From Minwuiaceae bacterium (lineage in GTDB: Bacteria > Pseudomonadota > Alphaproteobacteria > Minwuiales > Minwuiaceae): 64,000 bases of DNA. The stretch lies in the NCBI GenBank assembly GCA_028278525.1, contig JANQEE010000015.1, positions 1-64,000 of the forward strand, in the 5' to 3' direction. The translations under genes and the position numbers were made by a program. The notes under the pieces were generated by a model. It searched no databases. It was not told the origin of the DNA and worked only from the letters and a program-made list of their open reading frames with translations. Shown here piece by piece: positions 7,877 through 17,106 of the stretch (within the stretch, counting starts at the first letter, position 1; every line of letters begins with the position of its first letter).

Positions 7877-8905
7877 ATGGACGCAATTGTTCTGCAAATT
7901 CTGAATGGGCTCGACAAGGGCGGCGCCTATGCCTTGATCGCCCTCGGCCTGACGATCATTTTCGGCACCCTGGGCGTCGTGAACTTCGCCCATGGCGCCT
8001 TGTTCATGCTTGGCGCGTTCTGCGCCGTCACCGTGAAGGCGCTGCTCAGCCTGGAGAAGGTCGCGCTCGACCCGACCCAGACGACGGCCTGGGGCACGCC
8101 GTTGGAAATCCGCACGCCCTACGTGGAGGCCTGGTTCGGCGATTTCGGCACGGCGATGCTGAACTATTCGGTGCCGATTTCGATCCTCATCGCGATCCCG
8201 GTGATGCTGTTGATCGGCGTTTCGATGGAACGCGGCCTGATCCGCTTCTTCTACAAGCGCCCGCACGCGGAGCAGATTCTGGTGACCTTCGGTCTCGCGA
8301 TCGTCCTTCAGGAGATCGTCAAGAGCCTGTTCGGCGCGAACCCGATCCCGCAGCCCGCACCGGACGCCGCGAAGGGCATGATCGACTTCGGCGTTGCCAT
8401 CGGCTTCCAGGCAGGCAACGTCGTCTATCCGGCCTGGCGCCTGATCTATTTCCTGTTCTCGGTCGCCATCATCGGCGGCGTCTTCGCCTTCCTTCAGTTC
8501 ACGACCTTCGGCATGGTGGTTCGCGCCGGCATGGCGGACCGCGAGACGGTGGGGCTGCTCGGAATCGATATCGACCGCCGCTTTACCATCGTGTTCGGCA
8601 TGGCGGCCGTTGTCGCCGGCCTCGCCGGCGCGATGTATACGCCGATCCTCAGCCCCGATTACCACATGGGCATGGACTTCCTGGTCCTGAGCTTCGTCGT
8701 CGTGGTCGTCGGCGGCATGGGCTCGCTCGGCGGCGCGGTGGTCGCCGGTTTCACGCTCGGAATCCTGCAAAGCTTCGCCTCGATGAACGAGGTGAAGGAC
8801 ATCCTGCCGGGCATCGATCAGATCATCATCTACCTGATCGCCGTCGTCATCCTGCTGACCCGCCCGCGTGGCCTGATGGGCCGCAAGGGCGTCATGGAGC
8901 ACTGA
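7877..8905 (+). CDS. Branched-chain amino acid-type ABC transporter permease (LivH family)
   Basis: A 342-aa integral membrane protein. It opens with LQILNGLDKGGAYALIALGLTIIFGTLGVVNFAHGALFMLGAF, the hallmark of LivH-type permeases, and about eight hydrophobic segments follow. The cytoplasmic loop for ATPase contact is recognisable around GMVVRAGMADRETVGLLGID. It is longer than typical LivH (about 300 aa) because of a loop at residues ~55-95 (DPTQTTAWGTPLEIRTPYVE). GGGAGGAGGGG precedes the ATG. The stop lies three bases before the next start, so translation is probably coupled. Confidence 0.9.
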   Translation: MDAIVLQILNGLDKGGAYALIALGLTIIFGTLGVVNFAHGALFMLGAFCAVTVKALLSLEKVALDPTQTTAWGTPLEIRTPYVEAWFGDFGTAMLNYSVPISILIAIPVMLLIGVSMERGLIRFFYKRPHAEQILVTFGLAIVLQEIVKSLFGANPIPQPAPDAAKGMIDFGVAIGFQAGNVVYPAWRLIYFLFSVAIIGGVFAFLQFTTFGMVVRAGMADRETVGLLGIDIDRRFTIVFGMAAVVAGLAGAMYTPILSPDYHMGMDFLVLSFVVVVVGGMGSLGGAVVAGFTLGILQSFASMNEVKDILPGIDQIIIYLIAVVILLTRPRGLMGRKGVMEH

Positions 8906-8908
8906 GCC

Positions 8909-10051
8909 ATGACCACGTCGATGACCAAATCCGACCTCCTCCTGTTGCTCTGCTTCGCCGCCGCGGTGCTGGCCGGCCCGGTGCTGCTCGCGCCGATCGG
9001 CGCCGGCTATCCGGATCTTTTGCAGAAGTTCGCAATCTTCGGGATCTTCGCGCTCGGCTTCAACATCCTGTTCGGCCTGACAGGATACCTCTCGTTCGGA
9101 CATGCCGCGTTCCTCGGCGTCGGGTCCTACACCGCCGTCTGGACGTTCAAGCTGCTCAGCATGAACCCGATACCGGCGATCCTGTTGGCGACGTTGCTCG
9201 GCGGCCTGTTCGCGGCGGTGATCGGTTTCGTATCGCTGCGCCGCACCGGGATCTACTTCTCGATCCTCACCCTCGCCTTCGCGCAGATGAGCTACAACCT
9301 CGCTTACTCGGTTCTGACGCCGGTGACCAACGGCGAAACCGGTCTGCAGCTCGCGCAGTCGGACCCGCGGGTGCTGGATATCGCGTTCGGCCGCGACTAC
9401 GGCGCTGTCCTGCCGTCTTCCGACTTGTTCGGCATCAGCATGACCGGCTATCCCGGCTTCTATTTCTGCGGCGTGATGCTGATTCTCTGCTTCTTCGTCT
9501 CGATGCGGATATTCCGCTCGCCCTTCGGCATGATGCTGCGCGCCGTCAAGTCCAACCAGAACCGCCTGAACTACACCGGGCTGAACACGCGCCCATACGC
9601 GCTGGCGGCGTTCGTGATCTCCGGCATGTATGCCGGTCTGGCCGGCGGCCTGCTGGCGGTGACCGACCCGCTCGCCGGCGCCGAGCGCATGCAATGGACG
9701 GCGTCCGGCGAGGTGGTGCTAATGACCATCCTCGGCGGCTCCGGCACTCTGCTCGGTCCCGTGATCGGCGCGGGCGCCATCAAGTACTTCGAGAACATCT
9801 TCTCGGCCTTCAACGAAGGCGTCCTGGTCCAGGCTTACAGCTTCCTGCCGGAAGGCCTGCAGCACGTCATGGTCTGGATCTCGTCGCTGTTCGTCGGCGA
9901 GGGCTGGCACCTGACGCTCGGCGCGCTGTTCATGATCATCGTCATCTTCCTGCCCGGCGGGCTGATGGAAGGCTTCAACAGGATCCGCGCCTGGATCACC
10001 GGCCGCTTCGGCGGCGGCGGTGGCAGCTTGGCGCCCGCGGCGGCCGAATAG
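8909..10051 (+). CDS. Branched-chain amino acid-type ABC transporter permease (LivM family)
   Basis: A 380-aa integral membrane protein of the LivM family, the second half of the permease heterodimer. The conserved block [29 protein letters not shown] is at residues ~43-72, followed by [19 protein letters not shown] and the ATPase-contact loop around [19 protein letters not shown]. Around nine membrane segments can be counted. The C-terminus ends in a Gly-rich tail ([12 protein letters not shown]), which is not conserved. It lies directly after the LivH gene and 11 bases before the first ATPase. Confidence 0.9.
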   Translation: MTTSMTKSDLLLLLCFAAAVLAGPVLLAPIGAGYPDLLQKFAIFGIFALGFNILFGLTGYLSFGHAAFLGVGSYTAVWTFKLLSMNPIPAILLATLLGGLFAAVIGFVSLRRTGIYFSILTLAFAQMSYNLAYSVLTPVTNGETGLQLAQSDPRVLDIAFGRDYGAVLPSSDLFGISMTGYPGFYFCGVMLILCFFVSMRIFRSPFGMMLRAVKSNQNRLNYTGLNTRPYALAAFVISGMYAGLAGGLLAVTDPLAGAERMQWTASGEVVLMTILGGSGTLLGPVIGAGAIKYFENIFSAFNEGVLVQAYSFLPEGLQHVMVWISSLFVGEGWHLTLGALFMIIVIFLPGGLMEGFNRIRAWITGRFGGGGGSLAPAAAE

Positions 10052-10062
10052 GGGGACACGGC

Positions 10063-10814
10063 ATGAGCATTCTCTCTGTCCAGAATGTCCACAAGCGCTT
10101 CGGTGGCCTCCGGGCGCTGAACGAGGTCAACCTCGAAGTCGAGGCCGGCACGGTGCACGCCATCATCGGCCCCAACGGTGCGGGCAAGTCGACGCTGCTG
10201 AACTGCTTCGTCGGCCGGCTCGAACCGGATACCGGCACGGTCACCTTCGACGGCAAGTCGCTGCTCGGCCTGAAGCCGCACGAGATCAATCAGGCCGGGG
10301 TCAGCCGCGTGTTTCAGACGCCGGAGATCTTCGGCGACCTGAGCCTGCTGGAAAACGTCATGATCCCGGCCTTCGCCACCCGCGACGGGGCGTTCAAGAT
10401 GAACGCCTGGCGCGCGGTCGACAGCGAAAACAGCCTGCACGACAAGGCGATGGGCATGCTGGCCGATGTCGGCCTTGCGGAAAAGGCGGGCGAGATCGCC
10501 AGCCACCTGTCGCGCGGCGACAAACGGCGGCTGGAGCTTGCCATGTGCCTCGTCCAGGACCCGAAGCTGCTGCTGCTCGACGAGCCCACGGCCGGCATGG
10601 CGCGCGCCGATACCAACAACACCATCGACCTGATGAAACGAATCGCGAAGCGTGGCATTACCATGGTGGTCATCGAACACGACATGCACGTTGTCTTTTC
10701 GCTCGCCGATCGGATTTCAGTGCTCGCGCAGGGAACCGTGATCGCCGAGGATCTACCGGACGGGATCAAGGGCAATCCCAAGGTGCAGGAAGCCTATCTC
10801 GGAGGGGCCCACTT

Positions 10815-10818
<4 letters not shown>
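10063..10818 (+). CDS. ABC transporter ATP-binding protein (LivG family)
   Basis: A 251-aa ATPase. Walker A is GPNGAGKST (near residue 38) and Walker B is LLLLDEPTAGM. The signature reads LSRGDKRRLEL instead of the usual LSGGQQR; Arg in the third position is a departure from the consensus, although some LivG relatives share it. The ATG at 10063 is preceded by GGGGGACACGGC and gives the standard N-terminus MSILSVQNVHKRFGG; the longer open frame upstream is a shadow of livM. The stop overlaps the next gene's ATG in ATGA. Confidence 0.92.
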
Positions 10819-11645
<827 letters not shown>

Positions 11646-11677
11646 TCGCGGCCATTCGATTGTCGGAGCTTTATGCC

Positions 11678-12358
11678 ATGCCAGTGGACGAGGCAGGCCC
11701 GCAGTCTACCCTGGCTCTGAGCACCAAGGTCGAGGAGGATTTCGTCTCGCCGCTAACGGCGGTCCGCGGCTCGCTCGAAATCCTGCGCGATTTTCCCAAG
11801 CTGGCGCCGGACGAACGGCAGCGTTTTGTCGAGACGGCCTTGCGCGGTTGTGCGCGGCTGGAGAAAAGCATCGAACAGCTCGCCGAGACGGTTTATGCGG
11901 CCGGCCAATTCGCGCAATCGCCAGCGCCGGACGACGATACGCTGCCCGAACAAGCGGAAGGGTACGCGGGCCGGATTCACTTTCTGGAAGACATCGAGGT
12001 CGTCGAGATCGATTTCGGCGGCTTCGTATTCCGGAACTCGAAAATCGTCAACGATGTCTACGATGTGATCGAGAAGCTGGTCGGCGCGACGGAACGCGAC
12101 TGGTACTTCCTGGTCAACCACGGCGGCTGCCGGGTCTGGCCTGAAGCCTGGGTCGCCTTCGCCCATCGCGGCAAGAAGATCAACGCCGTCTGCTCGCGGG
12201 GCACGGTCCGCTACGCGGCGGCCGAAGAGTCCGATAGCCACGGCCAAAGCGGGCCCGGATCGGACGACGCCGATCCGGACTTTTTCAGTTCAAGGGACGC
12301 CGCGCTGGCGAAAATCGCGGAGATGAGATCGACGGAGCCTGGGCAACAGGCCCGCTAG
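11678..12358 (+). CDS. HisKA-like protein lacking the phospho-His and ATPase domain, with a C-terminal unknown domain
   Basis: A 226-aa protein whose first ~75 residues look like a histidine-kinase dimerisation helix pair: KVEEDFVSPLTAVRGSLEILRDF aligns with the SHELRTPLTAIRG box, but Glu20 stands where the phosphoacceptor His should be. No HATPase domain follows. Residues ~105-180 form a compact alpha/beta domain (IHFLEDIEVVEIDFGGFVFRN...WYFLVNHGGCRVWPEAWVAFAHRGKKINAVCSRGTVRYA) resembling a STAS-like or SpoIIAA-like fold; this is only a guess. The acidic C-terminus is probably disordered. It starts 32 bases after livF with GGAG before the ATG, so it is likely the last gene of the ABC operon and may be a scaffold or adaptor. 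Confidence 0.7.
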   Translation: MPVDEAGPQSTLALSTKVEEDFVSPLTAVRGSLEILRDFPKLAPDERQRFVETALRGCARLEKSIEQLAETVYAAGQFAQSPAPDDDTLPEQAEGYAGRIHFLEDIEVVEIDFGGFVFRNSKIVNDVYDVIEKLVGATERDWYFLVNHGGCRVWPEAWVAFAHRGKKINAVCSRGTVRYAAAEESDSHGQSGPGSDDADPDFFSSRDAALAKIAEMRSTEPGQQAR

Positions 12359-12360
12359 CC

Positions 12361-13872
12361 TCAACCCACTCCCCGAAACCGCCCGGCCCAAGGGGTTGAA
12401 CGCTCTCTTGTACGGTCCGGCGGGATCCCAACTAGCTTTCGCAGGGCGCCATCCAAGTCCGGCGAGTCGAACCGGAAGCCGCTTTCCAGCGCCTTGGTGG
12501 GACGCAGGTTCTGGCTGCCCAGGAAAATCTCGCGGGCCAGATCGCCGAGCGCGGTTTCCAGAACGAACGCCGGAACCGGAATCACGGCCGGGCGATGCAG
12601 CGCGCGGCCCAGCGCCGCGGCGAACTCGCGGTTGCGTGCGGGGTTCGGCGCCACGCCGTTGACCGCGCCGCGGAGCGTCGGCTCGCGGAGACAGTGGCCG
12701 ATCAGGCGCACCAGATCGTCGCGGGTAATCCAGCTCATCCAATGCCCGCCGTCGCCGAACGGCCCGCCTGCGCCGAATTCGAACGGAACGAGCATCTGGC
12801 CGAGCGAGCCGCCTTCGGTATCGAGCACGATGCCGGTCCGCAGCAGAACGGTGCGGATGGCGAATCGCTCCATTTTCAAGGCCTCGGCCTCCCAGGCCGC
12901 GCAGAGCCGATAGGCGAACGACCCGTCGTCGCCGATCCGTGTCTGCTCGTCGGCAACCGCGTCGGCATTTGCGCCGTAGATTCCGATGGCCGAACCGCTG
13001 ACGAAACAGGCCGGCCTGTGGTCGAGCCGCGCGGCCAGGGCGACCAGCTTGCGCGTCGTCCTGAGCCGCGACCGCAGCAGGGTGCGGCGCCGCCGCGCCG
13101 TCCACGGCCACCCTGCAATCGGCTCGCCGGCCAGGTTGACGATGGCGTCGATGGGCTCGTCGTTCGCAATCTGCGCCAGATCGGTAACGATGCGAACCGG
13201 CCCGTCCAACCCGATGGCATTCTCGAACCGGCGCGTCAGGACCGTGACGCGATGCCCGCGGGCAATCAGCGCGTTGGCGAGCCGGCTGCCGATGAAGCCG
13301 GTTCCGCCGGCAATCAGAACCGACTGTTTCGGCAAGCTCGCGGGGATTAGCGTCGCCGCCCGCCGCGCCGGCATCCGGCCCAGGCGCCGCGCGGCGGCCA
13401 GGTCGCGCACGGCGAAAACGGAGACTCCGGCTGCCGACATCAGCATGAAATAAGTCCACAGTCCGCGATCCACGCCGACCAGCCCGGTCGGTTGGCCCGA
13501 CCAAACGACCAGGATCGGCAACAGGTAGGCGAGAATAGCCCCGTAATTGAGCGCCAGCAGCGTATGGGCCACGCGCTCGCTCGCCGGCAGCTTCCGCGAC
13601 CGGTCTTCTTCGACGAAGTCCTTCAGCGTAATCAGAAGCTCCAGCACCAGGATCGCGACCGCCACCCAGGCGAACGCGCCATGAACCTCGACAAGGCCAA
13701 GCCCAGCGAACAGAACGGCGTAGAACAGGTTGCGCATGCCATGCAGGAATAGCTCGTGGCGCTGCGATCTGCGCCAGGCCAGGCGCTCGGTCAGTTCATG
13801 ATGGAACAGCATGTCGAACGTGCCGAGAGCGATTTGCAGGCATAGCAGCAGCCAAAGCGTGGTCGGGATCAT
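12361..13872 (-). CDS. Membrane-anchored TIGR01777-family NAD(P)-dependent epimerase/dehydrogenase
   Basis: A 503-aa two-part protein. Residues 1 to ~170 hold about four membrane helices, with charged loops such as HHELTERLAWRRSQRHELFLHGMRN and EEDRSRKLPASERVAH. From residue ~183 comes a Rossmann domain (SVLIAGGTGFIGSRLANALIARGHRVTVLTRR) of the extended SDR type, with the TIGR01777 (YfcH-like) hallmarks NLAGEPIAG, SGSAIGIYG, the R-T-G-I-V-L strand and the C-terminal EIFLGSQNLRPTKALESGF. The fusion of the membrane part to a YfcH-like domain is unusual. It follows the DUF4166 gene with a one-base gap (TGACATG). Its substrate is unknown. It ends two bases from the convergent kinase-like gene. 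Confidence 0.85.
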   Translation of the reverse strand: MIPTTLWLLLCLQIALGTFDMLFHHELTERLAWRRSQRHELFLHGMRNLFYAVLFAGLGLVEVHGAFAWVAVAILVLELLITLKDFVEEDRSRKLPASERVAHTLLALNYGAILAYLLPILVVWSGQPTGLVGVDRGLWTYFMLMSAAGVSVFAVRDLAAARRLGRMPARRAATLIPASLPKQSVLIAGGTGFIGSRLANALIARGHRVTVLTRRFENAIGLDGPVRIVTDLAQIANDEPIDAIVNLAGEPIAGWPWTARRRRTLLRSRLRTTRKLVALAARLDHRPACFVSGSAIGIYGANADAVADEQTRIGDDGSFAYRLCAAWEAEALKMERFAIRTVLLRTGIVLDTEGGSLGQMLVPFEFGAGGPFGDGGHWMSWITRDDLVRLIGHCLREPTLRGAVNGVAPNPARNREFAAALGRALHRPAVIPVPAFVLETALGDLAREIFLGSQNLRPTKALESGFRFDSPDLDGALRKLVGIPPDRTRERSTPWAGRFRGVG

Positions 13873-13873
13873 G

Positions 13874-14551
13874 TCAGGCCTCCGTCATGTCGCGGAAGAC
13901 GATGCGCTGATGCACAAGCGCGCCCAGCAGCGGGTGAACGAGGTCGAGCGTGAAGGCGAACCGGCCGCCGCCAAGATCTTCGTGGCCGACCGTCAACCGA
14001 CCGGGCTCCAGAAAACGCGGCAGGTAGACCCGCCGACCGAACAGCGTGCAGAAATACCGGTCGCTGACGAACAGCAGCCTATCCGCCGCGGTGCGGAGCC
14101 TGAGAGTCATGCCGATTCCGCCGCCGACGCACTCCTCCAGTCCGGTCGGACCGGCAAAAGCCTTGGCGCTGTGAATAACCTGCGGAAAGCGGCCGGCGCG
14201 GTTGTACTGCCGGGTCCAATATTGACCGGCATTGTCCGCGGCCTCGGTCACCGTCACGATGGCCAGCGTGCCTTCATTGTCGTCGTCGACGGGGAGCGGG
14301 CCGCCGATCACCGTCAGCAGACGCGCCAGCCAGCGGCCGGCCCAGCTCAGACGCGTTTCGGCGATCCGCCCGCAATAGACGGCGCTCTCGCCGCCACGCA
14401 ATCGCTTGGCGAACCGACGTCGCACCGCCTCCGGCAGGCCCGCCCAGGCTTCCGCTGAAAGCAGCCTGCGAAAACGCATGTCTCCAAGAAAGTCGGGCAC
14501 CCGACCGGGCAATGCCGGTCTATCCCGCTTGACTGCCGGGTAAGCTCTCAT
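13874..14551 (-). CDS. DUF4166 domain protein
   Basis: A 225-aa soluble protein of the DUF4166 family, which is often fused to or next to SDR or saccharopine-dehydrogenase-like oxidoreductases, as here. Recognisable segments are the start FLGDMRFRRLLSAEAWAGLPEAVRRRFAKRL, then YCGRIAETRLSWAGRWLARLLTVIGGPLP, WTRQYNRAGRFPQVIHSAKAF, and the C-terminal DLVHPLLGALVHQRIVFRD. The ATG at 14551 is chosen because GGAGGAG lies seven bases upstream; the longer frame starting at 14605 would cover the palindromic operator. Function is unknown; coupling to the following oxidoreductase gene suggests a shared pathway. Confidence 0.82.
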   Translation of the reverse strand: MRAYPAVKRDRPALPGRVPDFLGDMRFRRLLSAEAWAGLPEAVRRRFAKRLRGGESAVYCGRIAETRLSWAGRWLARLLTVIGGPLPVDDDNEGTLAIVTVTEAADNAGQYWTRQYNRAGRFPQVIHSAKAFAGPTGLEECVGGGIGMTLRLRTAADRLLFVSDRYFCTLFGRRVYLPRFLEPGRLTVGHEDLGGGRFAFTLDLVHPLLGALVHQRIVFRDMTEA

Positions 14552-14575
14552 AACGCTACTCCTCCAACATCGGTT

Positions 14576-14595
14576 GTTTCTGTAGAGACAGAAAC
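14576..14595. promoter_or_regulatory. Palindromic operator upstream of the DUF4166 gene
   Basis: GTTTCTGT, four bases, ACAGAAAC: perfect 8-bp arms, ending 24 bases before the DUF4166 start codon and between the stop of the regulator gene and that start. The same palindrome (one base different in each outer position) lies at the start of the regulator gene at 15176-15195. The GbsR/MarR-type protein encoded here is the likely binder. Confidence 0.75.
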
Positions 14596-14610
14596 ACCGG
14601 CTCAAAAAAA

Positions 14611-15186
14611 CTACGCAGCCTTCCCCTTCGATTTACCCCCGAAACCCAGCAGCCCGACGACCCGGTCGCCCATCTTGATGATCCGCATCAGGGTTGCCGT
14701 CGGCACTTTCAACATCTGGCCATACCACCGGTCCATCGTGCCGGTGAAGTCGTGCATCGCCCGCAGGCGATCGCGTTGCACCTCGCTTACGCGCGGGTCG
14801 GCGGCGGCTTCGCTGAGGCAGATTTCCAGCGTGGCCAGCGCCGGATCGATTTCGCGTTGCTTGCGCCCGGCGGCGATGCGCATCGCCACTTCCCAGATAT
14901 CGGTTTCCGCCGTGAAATGGTCGCGCCGGTCGCCCGGCACCGGAACGCGATGAATGATGCGCCAGGTCTGCAGTTCCTTGATCGAGGTCGAGACGTTCGA
15001 CCGCGCGATGCCCAGCGTGTCCGCGATCTGTTCGGCATTCAGCGGCTTTTCCGTGATGTAGAGCAGTGCGTGGATCTGCGCGACCGAACGGTTCACGCCC
15101 CACTGCGTGCCCATGTCGCCCCACTGCAGAACGAAGCGCCGGATCGCCGCCGGCATTGCGCCTATATTGTTTGTAATTTCTGTCAT
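14611..15186 (-). CDS. GbsR/MarR-type transcriptional regulator
   Basis: A 191-aa winged-helix regulator. The N-terminal part (AIRRFVLQWGDMGTQWGVNRSVAQIHALLYITEKPLNAEQIADTLGIARSNVSTSIKELQTWRIIHRV) is typical of the GbsR branch of the MarR superfamily, with a longer C-terminal helical region than ordinary MarR proteins. GbsR of Bacillus senses choline; the ligand here is unknown. The ATG at 15186 lies inside a palindromic operator and has no ribosome site, but a good -35/-10 pair places the transcription start at or next to its A, so the mRNA may be leaderless. An ATG at 15156, with AGG upstream, is the alternative. It is upstream of the DUF4166/epimerase pair in the same direction. Confidence 0.85.
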   Translation of the reverse strand: MTEITNNIGAMPAAIRRFVLQWGDMGTQWGVNRSVAQIHALLYITEKPLNAEQIADTLGIARSNVSTSIKELQTWRIIHRVPVPGDRRDHFTAETDIWEVAMRIAAGRKQREIDPALATLEICLSEAAADPRVSEVQRDRLRAMHDFTGTMDRWYGQMLKVPTATLMRIIKMGDRVVGLLGFGGKSKGKAA

Positions 15187-15195
15187 AACAGAAAT
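15176..15195. promoter_or_regulatory. Palindromic operator at the GbsR-type regulator start
   Basis: ATTTCTGT, four bases, ACAGAAAT: perfect 8-bp arms covering the end of the -10 box and the start codon of the regulator gene. Together with 14576-14595 it gives the consensus RTTTCTGT-N4-ACAGAAAY. A bound repressor would block the promoter at 15193-15221, so autorepression is the natural reading. Confidence 0.78.
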
Positions 15196-15221
15196 ATAAG
15201 ACACCATCGAAACGATTGCAA
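15193..15221 (-). promoter_or_regulatory. Sigma-70-type promoter of the GbsR-type regulator gene
   Basis: On the minus strand TTGCAA (15221-15216), 17 bases, TATATT (15198-15193), then six bases to the ATG at 15186. Transcription would start at or next to the A of the start codon, consistent with a leaderless message. Confidence 0.6.
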
Positions 15222-15230
15222 GGTACCCGG

Positions 15231-16016
15231 TCAGATGCTGATAAGGCGCGCGGTGTCGCCCGCGCGCCGGTCGACGCGGACCGTGCAGCCATACCAGGCG
15301 CTGAGCTGCTCCGCAGTCAGCACCTCGTTCGGCGGACCGTCGGCGGCGAGCCGGCCCCTGGTCATGACCATAATGCGGTCGGCGAAGCCGGCGGCGAGAT
15401 TGAGATCGTGCAGGACGGCAAGCACCGTCGCGCCGTTGTCTGCGATCCGCCGCGCGGCGCCCATGGCGGTGAGCTGCTGGGCGAGGTCCAACGCCGATGT
15501 CGGCTCGTCGAGCAGCATCAGGCTCCCCGCCCCCGGCAGGACGCCCGGCGCGGGCGTGACCTGGGCGATGGCCTTGGCGAGGAATACCCGCTGGCGCTCG
15601 CCGCCCGAAAGCTGCAGTACGCTGCGCCCGGCGAAGCCCGCCATCCCGACGGCGGCGAGCGCATCGGCGACGATCGCCCGATCCGCCGACGGCGCGCTCT
15701 CGCCGCGATGCGGTGCGCGGCCGAGGCCGACCAGTTCCGAAACCGTAAAGTCGAACCGCATGTCCGGACTCTGGGCCATCACGGCGACCTGGCGCGCAAG
15801 CGCCTTCGGCGGCCATTGGCCTCGCGACCGCCCAGCAATCGCGACCGTTCCGCCGACATCCCGCCATTCCCCGCTTATCGCCTTCAACAGGGAGGATTTG
15901 CCGGCGCCGTTGGGACCGATCAACGCTACGAACTCGCCGGCGCCGGCCCGGAAGCCGACGCCATCGACCAGGGCCCGGCCGCGCCGCTCGACCGTGACGC
16001 CGGAAACTTCAAGCAT
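15231..16016 (-). CDS. hmuV: Heme ABC transporter ATP-binding protein HmuV
   Basis: A 261-aa ATPase that energises heme import across the inner membrane with HmuU and HmuT. Walker A is GPNGAGKSS, signature LSGGERQRV, Walker B LMLLDEPTSALD, and the switch His is in LHDLNLAAGFAD. The insertion between signature and Walker B (KAIAQVTPAPGVLPGAGSL) is typical of HmuV and separates it from generic FecE-type ATPases. It overlaps the 3' end of hmuU by eight bases. Last gene of the hmuRSTUV unit; the GbsR-type gene starts 44 bases downstream from its own promoter. Confidence 0.94.
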   Translation of the reverse strand: MLEVSGVTVERRGRALVDGVGFRAGAGEFVALIGPNGAGKSSLLKAISGEWRDVGGTVAIAGRSRGQWPPKALARQVAVMAQSPDMRFDFTVSELVGLGRAPHRGESAPSADRAIVADALAAVGMAGFAGRSVLQLSGGERQRVFLAKAIAQVTPAPGVLPGAGSLMLLDEPTSALDLAQQLTAMGAARRIADNGATVLAVLHDLNLAAGFADRIMVMTRGRLAADGPPNEVLTAEQLSAWYGCTVRVDRRAGDTARLISI

Positions 16017-17106
16017 GGAACCCGCTCCCGCGCCGTTGCCTGAGCAGCCAGAGGAACACCGGGCCGCCGATCAGCGCGGTCAGGACGCCGATGGGCAGCT
16101 CCGCCGGCGACACCGCCGTGCGCGCCACGATATCCGCACCCGTCAACAGCGCCGCGCCCAGCAGCGCGGCAAGCGGCATGACGTATCGATGGTCCGGCCC
16201 GACGATCAGGCGGCTCATATGCGGCGCGATCAGCCCGATGAAGCCGATCACCCCGCACATCGCCACCACGGCGCCCGCGCCGACACAGGTAAGCAGCAGG
16301 ATCGCGATCTTCAGCCGCTCCACCCGATAGCCGAGATGCAGCGCCTCCGCGTCGCCGAGCAGCAGGGCGTTCAACCCCATCGTCAGGAACGGCGCGGCGA
16401 TCAAAATCGCAATCAGTGCCGGGCCGACCGCCTGGATCTGCCACCAGCTCGCCGCGCCCAGGCTGCCCAGGCTCCAGAACGTCAGGTCGCGAAGCTGTGC
16501 GTCGTCGGCCATGAAGCTGAGAAAGCCGATGCCCGCCCCCGCCATCGCGTTCACCGCGATACCGCAGAGCAGCATGGTGGTCACGCTGACGATCCCGTCC
16601 TGCCGCGCCAGCACGAAGACGACGGCGCAGGCCCCGAGGCTGCCGAGAAAGGCGGCGGTCGGCAGCGCAAAGACCGAGGCCGCCTGCGACAGCCCCTGCA
16701 TGAACGCGGCGCCGAGGACGATCATGCAGACCGCGCCAAGGGCGCCGCCTGCGGAAACGCCGATCAGCGCCGGGTCGGCCAGCGGGTTGCGAAAAAACCC
16801 CTGCATCAGCACGCCGGTCAGCGCGAGCGCGGCACCGCCCAACAGACCCAGCATCACCCGCGGCACACGGACATTCATCAGGATGCTCTGCTCGATTGCT
16901 GTGGATCCGTCGCCGGCGCCCGGCAGACCAACCGCCGCGGCGATTGCGTCGATTACCGACAACGGGCCGATCGCCACCGCGCCGACGCCAAGCGCCAGGA
17001 ACAGTGTGGCGACCAGCAAAACCGCCGCCGCCGCGACGGCAAGGCGTGGCCGGGCGCGCAGGCCGCCCTCGGCCCTATCGTCCCCGACGGCCGCTGCCAC
17101 GGTCAC
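16009..17106 (-). CDS. hmuU: Heme ABC transporter permease HmuU (FecCD family)
   Basis: A 365-aa permease of the FecCD/BtuC type with about ten membrane helices. Clear landmarks are NVRVPRVMLGLLGGAALALTGVLMQGFFRNPLADPALIGVSAGGALGAV, GIAVNAMAGAGIGFLSFMADDAQLRDLTFWSLGSLG and GVIGFIGLIAPHMSRLIVGPDHRYVMPLAALLGAALL. It forms the homodimeric channel for heme with HmuV. The ATG overlaps the stop codon of hmuT by four bases (ATGA), indicating translational coupling. Confidence 0.94.
   Translation of the reverse strand: MTVAAAVGDDRAEGGLRARPRLAVAAAAVLLVATLFLALGVGAVAIGPLSVIDAIAAAVGLPGAGDGSTAIEQSILMNVRVPRVMLGLLGGAALALTGVLMQGFFRNPLADPALIGVSAGGALGAVCMIVLGAAFMQGLSQAASVFALPTAAFLGSLGACAVVFVLARQDGIVSVTTMLLCGIAVNAMAGAGIGFLSFMADDAQLRDLTFWSLGSLGAASWWQIQAVGPALIAILIAAPFLTMGLNALLLGDAEALHLGYRVERLKIAILLLTCVGAGAVVAMCGVIGFIGLIAPHMSRLIVGPDHRYVMPLAALLGAALLTGADIVARTAVSPAELPIGVLTALIGGPVFLWLLRQRRGSGFHA

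Noticed and set aside
7508-9694. 728-aa minus-strand open frame
   Set aside because: Antisense to the binding-protein, livH and livM genes, whose products have clear family motifs; the translation is a His/Asp/Arg/Gln-rich shadow.
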